NCBI GenBank assembly: GCA_964404255.1
Contig: CAYOJJ010000009.1
Location: 1-64,000 of the forward strand
Length of the DNA stretch: 64,000 nt
Source: JAFDZW01 sp964404255
Lineage (GTDB): Bacteria > Bacteroidota > Ignavibacteria > Palsa-1295
Direction of reading: 5' to 3'
Shown: positions 26,368-34,738 of the stretch, piece by piece
Layout of the letters: each line of letters opens with the position of its first letter
Position numbering within the stretch: the stretch's first letter is position 1
Made by a program: the position numbers and the translations under genes
Notes under the pieces: generated by a model
The model's database searches: none
What the model saw: the letters and a program-made list of their open reading frames with translations, nothing else
Told to the model about the DNA's origin: nothing

Positions 26368-27712
26368 TAGCTGGTCATTGATCTTCCTGCTTGGGCTTAT
26401 CGGCCTGAGTACTCCTTCTTTTTGCCAGACTGAAGAACCGTTCGATCATCAACCGATTCATCATATCGATGTTGAGATCGCTTCATTTAAGATTACCGCG
26501 CATCCGGATTCGGTTCGTACCGATATTTATATAGCGGTACCGTATTCCTTTCTTTTTTTCCAAAACGCGGTCGATCGCTATGTTGCCGATTACCAGGTAA
26601 CGCTTGAGGTCCGTGATTCGGCAACCGATAGCCTCCTTATTACCCGGCAGAAAGAAAATAATATCTCGCTCGAAACAGGCGTCATGGAAAAGCTTAAAGA
26701 ACTCGATGAATCCCGGGCCGATGCATCTCAGGAGCGGGTCATACTCCCGGCTTCGCATAGCTACCGTATTGCCGTAAGAGTGGTAGATCTTTCAAAAAGA
26801 GACCGCGCAGAAGAATCACAGCAATACCGGACTCCTAACTACAACAGTACTGCTTTTGCGATGAGCGATATGCTTATCTACCGCTCACGAAGCGGAGGCA
26901 AGCTTATACCCAATATCGGCTCCGATATTTCAGCACTCATACCGGAAGAAGCAGGAGCATTTTTTGAACTCTACAATGCTCCTCAGAGTGCACCGCTCTG
27001 GGTGGTAAACCTGATCGTCGATACGACAAATGCCGAGCTTGCCCGAACAGTAACCGTCCTTGTCCCCGGTGGGAAGAACAGGGAAGCACAGTTTAGCAAA
27101 TTATTTTCCGAGGAGTTGTGGACGGGGAAATACCGCTTGCTGACAGCTATTGTCCCTTCAGCCACCGATACGGCACTTACGAGCAATGGCTTGCGCGAGA
27201 AAGCTCTTGCGTATCGAACGCATAAGCTCCGTGTAGGAGTGGGGCATGGTGTCCCGCTCGTCAGCAGCGACCTTGACGAAGCAGTACAACAACTGATGCT
27301 TATTGCCATCGGGGGAGCATACGATTCACTCTCTTCGGCAAATACACCTGCACAAAAACGGGAAGCGATCAAGCATTTTTGGGAAGGCGCGAATTATTAC
27401 CGTGGCACCCACACTACCAGGCCGATGGAAGTATTTTATCGCCGGGTGGCCTATGCCAATAGCCATTTCAACCAGCTTGGTCCGGGTTGGCGAACCGATC
27501 GTGGAAAGATCTATCTTATCTATGGCGAGCCGACAAATATTGAAGCAAATCCGGCGTATAATGTAGGATCACGCCCGTATCAAATATGGTCGTACTATGA
27601 TCTTAACATCCGCTTATATTTTGTCGATCAGTTCATGGTATCCGATTACCGATTAAGCGGGGCATTCCCGCCGCCCGGTACCTTCGAATGGGTTCGCGAA
27701 GCCGGATATTGA
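26333..27712 (+). CDS. GWxTD domain-containing exported protein
   Basis: From ATG 26333 the protein has 459 residues and a signal peptide (hydrophobic LIFLLGLIGLSTPSFC). The start overlaps rimO by 35 bp; TTG 26378 would avoid the overlap and also gives a signal. The mature part has an Ig-like beta domain (about 40-330) and ends with the GWxTD module: FNQLGPGWRTDRGKIYLIYG with the conserved GEP and YQIWSYY after it. The GWxTD domain is common in FCB-group and Acidobacteria exported proteins and its function is not known. The gene is part of a run of co-directional genes to 34482. Confidence 0.88.
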   Translation: MNSILRAAYWHNSWSLIFLLGLIGLSTPSFCQTEEPFDHQPIHHIDVEIASFKITAHPDSVRTDIYIAVPYSFLFFQNAVDRYVADYQVTLEVRDSATDSLLITRQKENNISLETGVMEKLKELDESRADASQERVILPASHSYRIAVRVVDLSKRDRAEESQQYRTPNYNSTAFAMSDMLIYRSRSGGKLIPNIGSDISALIPEEAGAFFELYNAPQSAPLWVVNLIVDTTNAELARTVTVLVPGGKNREAQFSKLFSEELWTGKYRLLTAIVPSATDTALTSNGLREKALAYRTHKLRVGVGHGVPLVSSDLDEAVQQLMLIAIGGAYDSLSSANTPAQKREAIKHFWEGANYYRGTHTTRPMEVFYRRVAYANSHFNQLGPGWRTDRGKIYLIYGEPTNIEANPAYNVGSRPYQIWSYYDLNIRLYFVDQFMVSDYRLSGAFPPPGTFEWVREAGY

Positions 27713-27750
27713 TCTTACCGTAACTTTGTCTTTTCGTTATCGGACTTGTA

Positions 27751-28926
27751 ATGCAACAACCGTTGTGGATCGTTACCCGCTCCTTTGCGGGTTTTTCTTC
27801 CGGAGAACTTGCCTCGCTTGCTTCCCAGCATCTTCGCCGTGCCTTTAAAACGTCGAAGGTCTATCAGTATCCGCTCGTCAGTGGCGAGCGTGGTACGCTT
27901 GAGCAACTGGTAACCGCCACGCTCGGATCATTTCTTGAAGTAGAAGCTACCGCAGCTACCGGCGAGCAGCTTATCGTCCCCATCGGTTTTGCGGGTGATA
28001 ATGGTGCTGCGGGTGTGATCGAATTAATGCAGATCGCCGAGCGCCCGGCAGAAAAAAAACGTCCATCGAAAAGCAAGGAATTCGATCACTGGGGTTCCAC
28101 GTACGGAGTAGGGGAATTGATCCGGGATGTATTGGATGAAGGGGCGCACTCGGTATTGCTTGGCTGGGAGGAACCGTTAGCACGGGATGCCGGCTTCGGA
28201 ATGGCTCAGGCCATCGGTGTGAAATTCCTCGATAAGAATGGTAAGGAATTAGATTTTAAAAGTTCGACCCCGTTTCGGGAGGTGGCTTCGATCGATCTTT
28301 CCGGTCGTCCGTTCGAGGTGCTTTCTTCATCCTTCTTTCTGATGCGCTCGGAGAAGGTGCCGCTTACTAAGCGTTCACAACAGGTTAGTGTCGAAGACCT
28401 TGTGTATGAACAGGAATTGCAACGAATTTCCGAGATCGTTAAACGCGATCTTAGCATTAGCGTGCCGAACATCGATATTGATTATAGCGGAAGCTGTATC
28501 GAATACGGCGCTTCGCTTTTCCTTGGAGCAAAAATAGAATCCGGCGGCGAACTTGCTCTTGCGCTCACCGGTCTTGAAGGTAAGCTTGCTGCTGATGGCG
28601 GAACGGTCTGTTTTTTTGTAGAACAGTTGGAAGATGCCGCCAGCGATAAGGCGCCGGCAACATCGAAACAGATCATGCATTGGTGTACCCAGTATTCTGT
28701 TCCGATAACGATCATTACAAACCAAGCCTTTAAGGCAGCGACTGAAACCAGGTATCGGAAGAAATATCCTATGATCGAAGCCATCTATTCTCTTGCCGAT
28801 GTGCCGTTATTTTTTGAACCGCTTCCACCAGATGCACCTGCTTCCGAGCACCGCCGCTATCTTTCTGCCCGCCTTGAAAAACTGATCGGCCGCCTGCGCG
28901 AAACAACTTCGGTCATAGCTCAATAA
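27751..28926 (+). CDS. Divergent glycerate-kinase-like protein, probably not a kinase
   Basis: A 391-residue protein whose layout follows glycerate kinase type I (GlxK/GarK) throughout. STYGVGELIRDVLDEGAHSV and FGMAQAIGVKFLDKNGKEL are nearly family consensus, and a later YGASLFLGAKIESGGELAL segment matches the second lobe. Each catalytic motif is altered, however. The N-terminal APDSFKG loop reads VTRSFAGF, DGGEGT reads SGERGT, GGSATNDGG reads GWEEPLARDAG, and TGEGRLD reads FFVEQLED. It therefore probably lacks kinase activity and may bind a ligand or partner. It lies 38 bp after the GWxTD gene in a co-directional run. Family assignment is by motif layout, not by a search. Confidence 0.65.
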   Translation: MQQPLWIVTRSFAGFSSGELASLASQHLRRAFKTSKVYQYPLVSGERGTLEQLVTATLGSFLEVEATAATGEQLIVPIGFAGDNGAAGVIELMQIAERPAEKKRPSKSKEFDHWGSTYGVGELIRDVLDEGAHSVLLGWEEPLARDAGFGMAQAIGVKFLDKNGKELDFKSSTPFREVASIDLSGRPFEVLSSSFFLMRSEKVPLTKRSQQVSVEDLVYEQELQRISEIVKRDLSISVPNIDIDYSGSCIEYGASLFLGAKIESGGELALALTGLEGKLAADGGTVCFFVEQLEDAASDKAPATSKQIMHWCTQYSVPITIITNQAFKAATETRYRKKYPMIEAIYSLADVPLFFEPLPPDAPASEHRRYLSARLEKLIGRLRETTSVIAQ

Positions 28927-29012
28927 TATTCCGTTATCATTTCATTATTTCGGAAGGTGGAACCGCACCACCGAGTAATCGTGTACAATTCTGTAGAAAA
29001 CTTCCTTGTAGA

Positions 29013-29675
29013 GTGCTGAGTCGTTACTATAGGATCGTGGTTTGTATGGTATTGTTGTTGCCCGCCCGGGTTACAATGGCCCAGCCATTCTTTGCAAAAG
29101 TCGGGCAATTTATCTTGAATGTCCTTTTGCCGAGCGGCTATTCGCAAGGGCAGGAGTTGCGGCATGAACTTCGTTCGCCCGAATGGAAGGCATTCAGAAT
29201 GACGGTGGATGACACGACTGCCATGGATGCTATCTACCGCCGCTCATTGGTGCTCTGCGGTGGCAACACCAAATCGGCGCTGCTGGCCTCGGCGCTTGGC
29301 GTACTTGATCATCGAAGCATCCCATTATTATTACCCCGCGGTTTAGAATTCGATCTGCCGCTGACGTTCGAATCGGATGATGAATTTAACCAGCGCGTAG
29401 GCAATTTGCCGGCCAATATCTATACCCGTCGGATCGATGACCGCGATAAGCTGCAGCATTTCTTTTTTTCGGGGTACTTGAAGCGAATGGTTGGAATGAA
29501 ATGGCTATGCCGAACCGTTGGCGATATTGTAGAGTTGGGAGAAGACTTATTCGTTATCGGAAGTGTAAGCGATCCGCGCGATAAACATGCTAATAACGAT
29601 GGAGTACAGTTTTCTTCCGAGGCAGCAATGTCGCTCGATGCACGCCCGAGCGAATGCCTGACCGATAACCCATAA
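29013..29675 (+). CDS. Exported protein of unknown function with DKLQHFF motif
   Basis: A 220-residue protein starting at GTG 29013 with a signal peptide (about 1-23, ending in ARVTMAQ). The middle contains DRDKLQHFFFSGYL, and near the end is a striking conserved-looking block (ELGEDLFVIGSVSDPRDKHA, then NNDGVQFS). A DKLQHF element also occurs in the YfiM-type (DUF2279) lipoproteins, but the rest does not match, so I give no family. The DPRDKxANxxGxxF block looks like a metal or ligand site. It is probably periplasmic. It sits 86 bp after the kinase-like gene and 17 bp before a lipoprotein gene. Confidence 0.7.
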   Translation: MLSRYYRIVVCMVLLLPARVTMAQPFFAKVGQFILNVLLPSGYSQGQELRHELRSPEWKAFRMTVDDTTAMDAIYRRSLVLCGGNTKSALLASALGVLDHRSIPLLLPRGLEFDLPLTFESDDEFNQRVGNLPANIYTRRIDDRDKLQHFFFSGYLKRMVGMKWLCRTVGDIVELGEDLFVIGSVSDPRDKHANNDGVQFSSEAAMSLDARPSECLTDNP

Positions 29676-29692
29676 TTTTTTCCGGCAAGCCA

Positions 29693-30580
29693 TTGACGAA
29701 TACTTCTTCCATCCGTCTTCTCTTTGCAGCAGTATCGCTGCTGGTGCTATGCGCCTGTAAAGAAACCGGTTTTAGAAAACTCGAAGGAGCAAGCGAGCGC
29801 GCCACCATCCAAAGTGCGAATGAAACGCTCAAGCAGATCGAAGTTGCACTCGAGCGGTTCAAAGAAGTAAACCACCGCTATCCTGCAACCTCAGAGCAAT
29901 TTATCGTGGATTCGCTTCGCGATTATTTTCTTATTCCGGTCGATGCCGCTTTCCTGTATAAGAATGAAAAAGATCAATCGTCCTATATTGCGGTAGGAGG
30001 TAGAAAGAATAAGATCGTTTATCATTATCCGGCAACGCTTGGCTCCGGAGAATATACATTGTATTGGATCGGCTTGAACGCTGTCGATGAAGATGGCCGG
30101 GGCGACGATCTCTTTTTGCAATCGACGAGCTCGGCAAAGCAGCTTTCCCGCCATCAGATCGTTGCTTTTCGCGATGACAGTGCTAACGTTGAATTTTCCC
30201 TTTCGGCAACCGGGGGCGATATACGCAAGGATAGCGTGATCTTCCAACTCAGAAGCGGACAAAGAATTCTCTTTACCGATCGATGGCTCTTACGATCTTA
30301 TACCAATGACCGCCCGGAGCTTAATGAAAGAGAACGTCAGGAGATCGTCGGCTCGGAGTTCGATCGGTTTTTACGGCAGTCACATTTCCTCGCTGCCGAT
30401 TCGCTGGCAAAGAACTCGAATTCCTCCTTAACGCGCCGAATCGATCAAAAAGATTTTGCCGCCCTTGCTAAAGCGAAGCTTCCGGTCTTTACTTATTATT
30501 CTGCTTCAGGTGGTTCGAAGGCGATCTATTGGAGTACGCGCGAAAAACGAATTGTCGTTCTTCGCTTAGAGGAGCTATAA
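29693..30580 (+). CDS. Lipoprotein with GspG-like head and repeated C-terminal domain
   Basis: A 295-residue lipoprotein starting at TTG 29693 (no ATG or GTG fits). The lipobox is VLCAC, Cys at about 22. After it, ATIQSANETLKQIEVALERF and YKNEK-type strands recall type II secretion pseudopilin (GspG) heads, with YPATSEQFIVDSLRDYF. The C-terminal half has RSGQRILFTDRWLLRSY and KAIYWSTREKRIVVLRLE. Both have recognisable counterparts in the next gene (KTGKKVFSDSWKAASY and LYALTWLRSQQRFVIVWRS), so the two look like tandem paralogues of one domain. It is probably attached to a membrane facing the periplasm. Function unknown. Confidence 0.7.
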   Translation: MTNTSSIRLLFAAVSLLVLCACKETGFRKLEGASERATIQSANETLKQIEVALERFKEVNHRYPATSEQFIVDSLRDYFLIPVDAAFLYKNEKDQSSYIAVGGRKNKIVYHYPATLGSGEYTLYWIGLNAVDEDGRGDDLFLQSTSSAKQLSRHQIVAFRDDSANVEFSLSATGGDIRKDSVIFQLRSGQRILFTDRWLLRSYTNDRPELNERERQEIVGSEFDRFLRQSHFLAADSLAKNSNSSLTRRIDQKDFAALAKAKLPVFTYYSASGGSKAIYWSTREKRIVVLRLEEL

Positions 30581-31128
30581 TGTCATTCTGTATTCTCGTG
30601 CTCTCGGCAGTGTACGGAGTGTTGTTGCCGAAGGATTCTATTGTTGCTCCAATAGAAAAGCCATTCGGCGCTGTATTGCGAACCGTTCGCGAATACGATA
30701 TGGCCGGCGATACATTGCATCCGTATATTCTTCAGGTCGAAACGAATAAAGCAAAGCGATTCGATAAGATCGTTGTTTCTTTTGGCATTTATACAAAAAC
30801 AGGGAAAAAAGTATTTTCCGATTCCTGGAAAGCGGCTTCGTATTTTGAAAAACGGGATACCCTTTCCGATACGATAAAATGGCTTAGGCTGCAACGCATA
30901 CTGCGGGGCTTTTTTGTAAATCAAAATTTTATTAAAAGCGGGGAGCAGCCGCTTGATTCGATCATTGAAGGTGCCGCGCCGGGCGAGATCAAACCGGGCT
31001 CGAAAGAAGCTCAGGAATTCGATGCCAGTCCGCATACGGTCTTTTCTGTTTATGGCGGTCGTAATAAGCTTTATGCGCTTACCTGGCTGCGATCGCAGCA
31101 GCGGTTTGTAATTGTCTGGCGTTCATAA
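30580..31128 (+). CDS. Hypothetical exported protein, paralogue of the upstream C-terminal domain
   Basis: From ATG 30580, which overlaps the stop of the upstream gene (TAATG), the protein has 182 residues. The N-terminus (MSFCILVLSAVYGVLL) is hydrophobic and may be a signal anchor. A longer frame starting at 30529 lies inside the upstream gene and is unlikely. The rest matches the second half of the preceding protein: FGIYTKTGKKVFSDSWKAAS and the closing LTWLRSQQRFVIVWRS. It therefore appears to be a tandem copy of one domain. It ends 18 bp before the AddB-like gene. No function can be assigned. Confidence 0.65.
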   Translation: MSFCILVLSAVYGVLLPKDSIVAPIEKPFGAVLRTVREYDMAGDTLHPYILQVETNKAKRFDKIVVSFGIYTKTGKKVFSDSWKAASYFEKRDTLSDTIKWLRLQRILRGFFVNQNFIKSGEQPLDSIIEGAAPGEIKPGSKEAQEFDASPHTVFSVYGGRNKLYALTWLRSQQRFVIVWRS

Positions 31129-31146
31129 TATGAATATTGTACTATC

Positions 31147-34100
31147 GTGTTTTTAGCAACCAATATTCAGGAGCAAGCCCCGAGGCGAGCCTTCGCTCTC
31201 GAGGTAAGCGACCGGGTTGCTGGTGGCACGATCGCATCGCTCCTCTATATCGTGCCGACCGGAGCCGAGGCACGAGACCTTATCAACAGAGTGACAACAC
31301 TTGTTGCCGGTAAAGCAACGATCGTCCCGAATATTCTTTCCCTTTCCGAATTTATTACCCGGCTTTGTGAGCAGCTACGCCCCGATCTTGAATTAATTTC
31401 CGAGTCTCAATCGAATGCTATTCTCGAACTCGTTATCAGGGAGCTTTTTGAAAAAGGACGGCTAAGTTATTTTGAAGCGCGCGGCAATAGCGCTGCTTCA
31501 TTGCCGCTTTTTGCCGGCACGTTCGATGAGATAGCGGCGACGATCGCCGCAATGAAAGAGCAGGGCGTAACTCCTGAGCGTCTGCAGACTTTACTCGAAC
31601 GTCTCGATGCAGAGGAAGCTTCATCGCAGTACCGGAAGCTTCGAGATATTACGCTCATCTATTCGGCCTACCAGGAAAAACTTTCTTCGAAGTTCATCGA
31701 TCATTATGGCCAGTATCTTTTGGCAGAAAAATTACTTCGTGATCCATTGGAACTGGCGGCTATATTGAAAGCTCTCTTTCCGGAGGTAACGGATGTGATC
31801 GTTGCGCCATTCGTACGTTTCCCGGAGCCCATAACATCGTTACTGCGCCGGCTGATCGCTCAGCAGGAAATAGGGGTGCATATCGGCTTCGATCTGGAGC
31901 CGAACAACACGGAGTTGTTCCAGTTTCAGATCGAGCTTCTCGACGAATTACGCTCTCTCGGAGCGGTAGTAATCGAACAGCGCTCCGATACCGCTTCTGC
32001 GATCCACGATCATATATGCCAAACTCTTTTCAATCGGTATCGTCATCGCTCGAAGCTTGATGCGTCCGAGCACTACAGTCTCTATGCGGCTCATTCGATG
32101 GAAGATGAGATCCGGTTTGTAGCCCGTTCGATCAAACAGCTTATTCGCGAAGGCACTACCGATATAGCGCGGATCTGTGTGGCTTCGGGAGATCAGGATC
32201 TTTATACTCCCGGTATCTTAGCGATCTTTCGCGAATATGGTATTCCTTTTCAGTTAACGAACCGCCTTTCGCTCGGAAGCTCATCGGTCTATTTTGCGAT
32301 AGAAGGCTTGTTGGAACTTGGGGCATTCGGGCTTTCGCGAGAGAGAGTCCGCCGGTTGCTCGAATCTCCTTATTTGGTATTTCGGGATTCTTATAACTGG
32401 CCGATCGATAAGCGGGTTTTATTACGGGTGCTCGCCCGTCTTTATTTCCGGCAAGGCAGTATTTCCTGGGATGCCGAAGTGGCCGAGTATAGCTCCGGAC
32501 TGCGCGAAAAAATAGCGGCCGGCTTTGACGATGAATTCGAAGAACGCCGTGCGCGCCTGCATTTAGAAGAACTGGAATCGGTACGCGATGGTATTCGGGT
32601 CTTGGGTTCGTATGCTCTTGGATTATCTCACTGGCGCACTCCGGCGGAATTTCATACCTACTTCCGGTCGATCCTTTCTCAACTTGGGGTATTACCTTCG
32701 GTACTGGTTCACTCAGAGATACTACTCTCATCGGGAGAACTGGAGTTAGAGACGAGAAGCTACCGTTCGGCCATCGAAGTATTGGAAGACCTCGTGATGG
32801 TTACTTCAACGCTTGGCTTTTCCTCCGAACCACTTTCTGCGGCCTTTTATCTTGAACGCTTGCGTACAGCGGCCACGAATACCAGATTTACCCTGCGCCC
32901 TGAACCCGGAAGTACCGTCGTAGTTACCTCGTTCGATCAGGTCGTGGGCGGTGATTATGACCGGGTATTCCTGCTTGGCCTTCGTGAAGGATTATTTCCA
33001 AAGACCTATCGCCGCTCGCTCTTTACTCCGAGTGAGCATACCCGTTCTCAGGAAGATCATATTCGCGAACAGCGATTTCTTTTTTATCAGGTTCTTACCA
33101 CTTCACTCGGTAAAACAACACTGACCTGGCATCGCAACTCGCCCGATGGTTCAAGACAGTATGCTCCTTCTTCCATGATCGGGGCAGTACAGGAAATTCT
33201 GGATATTCCGGTCGAACGATTCCGGGAAGAAGCGGTGCTCAGCTCATCGGAATTCTACCGACATGAAGCGGCAATAGGTGTGATCGATCTGCCGGAGGTT
33301 ATAACGCGCGCCGAAGAAGCCGGTATGACAACACCCCGGCTCAACAGGCTTCGTACCGATATGCCAAGGATGATCGAAGCTGAATCGGCGAGGCGTCATC
33401 TGTATGAAAGCCGCTACAGCGGAATCATTCCGATCGAAGAATTAAGCGATGAAGAACGCGAAGAAATAGAAGCCTACCGAGATAGAATTTATTCTATCTC
33501 CCAGCTTGAAACTTATGCCAACTGCGGCTTTAAATTTTTTGCGCGGTATGTCCTCGGTTTACAAGCTGAAGAACGGGAAGTCGAAGAAGGGCTCGACCGC
33601 ATGGAAGAAGGCACGATGGTTCATGCGGTGCTTTTTAAATTGCTCGATCGGTTTAAAGAACGAGGCCTCGATATTCGTACAATGGGCGATGAAGCACCTG
33701 CTAAGGCGCGAGAACTTATCGACGAACTCTATCCGCAAAGTGCGACGGCAGGTTTGCATCCTTTCGAACGCCTGGATCGAGAACGGCTCTTCGATGTGCG
33801 GGGCAGCGGTAAAAGCATCATCGATAGATTTATTGCCGAAGAGCAATCATCCGGCTTGCAGGATATATCGGCACAGCCCGCTTATTTTGAACTTGCCTTC
33901 GGAGCAAAGACCCCTGTACAGCAGGAAAAGTATCCCGATAGCTCGGCAGCGGCAGAGGTAGAGGGGATCAAGTTTCGAGGTAAGATCGATAGGATCGATA
34001 TGGATGCCGCACATAATTTCGTCATTGTCGATTATAAGACCGGCAGTTCTGCCTCTGCGGCCGATATGAAAGCGGGATACTCACTGCAGTTGCCATTGTA

Positions 34101-34482
34101 TTTGAGAATCGCTCAGGATATGCTTAAGGCCGCTCTTGGAACAGAAGCAGTAAAAGGAGTCGGGGCTTTATACCACCAATTAAAATTTGGCAGTGAAAAG
34201 CGCGAATTCCGATTTGTTCTTGCCGATGCTATTTCAAAACAGATCATTGAAAAAACAAAGACCAGAACCGTATTCGAATCGGAAGAGCAGTTGACCGATT
34301 TTATCGACGAGGTTATTGAGTTTGCCAAAGCCTATGTGGCGGGTATTGTATCGGCCCGTTTTCCGCTGGTTTCGGCCGAACGACGGCCAAAAGTATGCCC
34401 AACCTGTGAGTATCATTCCATTTGCAGAGTCGAACAGGCAGATGCCGATGGACTATTAAGTGTCCTTTCCTCGCATAAATAA
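31147..34482 (+). CDS. AddB-like PD-(D/E)XK nuclease with Fe-S cluster
   Basis: A 1111-residue protein starting at GTG 31147. The N-terminal two thirds have the fold of a UvrD/AddB helicase-like domain, but I see no intact Walker A (GxxGxGKT). The C-terminal nuclease is clear: FRGKIDRIDM, then IVDYKTGSS (catalytic D and K near 955-963), and four cysteines for an Fe-S cluster, one in YANCGFKFF (about 793) and three in CPTCEYHSIC (about 1083-1092). This is the AddB subunit layout of AddAB, which processes double-strand breaks for recombination. No addA neighbour is present. The gene ends a co-directional run that began at rimO. Confidence 0.88.
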   Translation: MFLATNIQEQAPRRAFALEVSDRVAGGTIASLLYIVPTGAEARDLINRVTTLVAGKATIVPNILSLSEFITRLCEQLRPDLELISESQSNAILELVIRELFEKGRLSYFEARGNSAASLPLFAGTFDEIAATIAAMKEQGVTPERLQTLLERLDAEEASSQYRKLRDITLIYSAYQEKLSSKFIDHYGQYLLAEKLLRDPLELAAILKALFPEVTDVIVAPFVRFPEPITSLLRRLIAQQEIGVHIGFDLEPNNTELFQFQIELLDELRSLGAVVIEQRSDTASAIHDHICQTLFNRYRHRSKLDASEHYSLYAAHSMEDEIRFVARSIKQLIREGTTDIARICVASGDQDLYTPGILAIFREYGIPFQLTNRLSLGSSSVYFAIEGLLELGAFGLSRERVRRLLESPYLVFRDSYNWPIDKRVLLRVLARLYFRQGSISWDAEVAEYSSGLREKIAAGFDDEFEERRARLHLEELESVRDGIRVLGSYALGLSHWRTPAEFHTYFRSILSQLGVLPSVLVHSEILLSSGELELETRSYRSAIEVLEDLVMVTSTLGFSSEPLSAAFYLERLRTAATNTRFTLRPEPGSTVVVTSFDQVVGGDYDRVFLLGLREGLFPKTYRRSLFTPSEHTRSQEDHIREQRFLFYQVLTTSLGKTTLTWHRNSPDGSRQYAPSSMIGAVQEILDIPVERFREEAVLSSSEFYRHEAAIGVIDLPEVITRAEEAGMTTPRLNRLRTDMPRMIEAESARRHLYESRYSGIIPIEELSDEEREEIEAYRDRIYSISQLETYANCGFKFFARYVLGLQAEEREVEEGLDRMEEGTMVHAVLFKLLDRFKERGLDIRTMGDEAPAKARELIDELYPQSATAGLHPFERLDRERLFDVRGSGKSIIDRFIAEEQSSGLQDISAQPAYFELAFGAKTPVQQEKYPDSSAAAEVEGIKFRGKIDRIDMDAAHNFVIVDYKTGSSASAADMKAGYSLQLPLYLRIAQDMLKAALGTEAVKGVGALYHQLKFGSEKREFRFVLADAISKQIIEKTKTRTVFESEEQLTDFIDEVIEFAKAYVAGIVSARFPLVSAERRPKVCPTCEYHSICRVEQADADGLLSVLSSHK

Positions 34483-34627
34483 GCGGCCTGGCATAGTCGA
34501 TGGGATGCCGGGTTCGCATGTGTATTTTTCGATCTTTCCAGCGGCAGTTATTTCCTCCGTTATACTATAAATGGAAAAACGGTGATTAAAAAATTTATTA
34601 AGCAATGACCCATACGATCGAATTTTC

Positions 34628-34653
34628 AAAGGCGCCCTCTTGAGCGCCTTTTT
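34628..34653 (+). terminator. Intrinsic terminator upstream of ptsI
   Basis: AAAGGCGC (34628-34635) and GCGCCTTT (34644-34651) form an 8-bp stem around CCTCTTGA, with a T-rich tail to 34659. It lies 146 bp after the AddB-like stop, so it may end that operon or a short transcript from the intervening 145 bp. The loop differs by one base from the loop of the hairpin at 4953-4980. Confidence 0.7.
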
Positions 34654-34738
34654 GTTTTGTATGAGTAAAATAAATTACTTAGATACTGCGTTATAGTATA
34701 TTGTAGGTTGTTATATCTAAGGCTCATCGTTTAGGATC

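Noticed and set aside
32156..32731. A 191-codon minus-strand frame opposite the AddB-like gene
   Set aside because: The plus-strand frame is continuous and fits the family; the antisense product is Arg/Pro/Ser-rich with no domain.
34483..34627. Small RNA or gene before the terminator at 34628
   Set aside because: The 145-bp stretch has only very short frames and no clear structure apart from the terminator itself.
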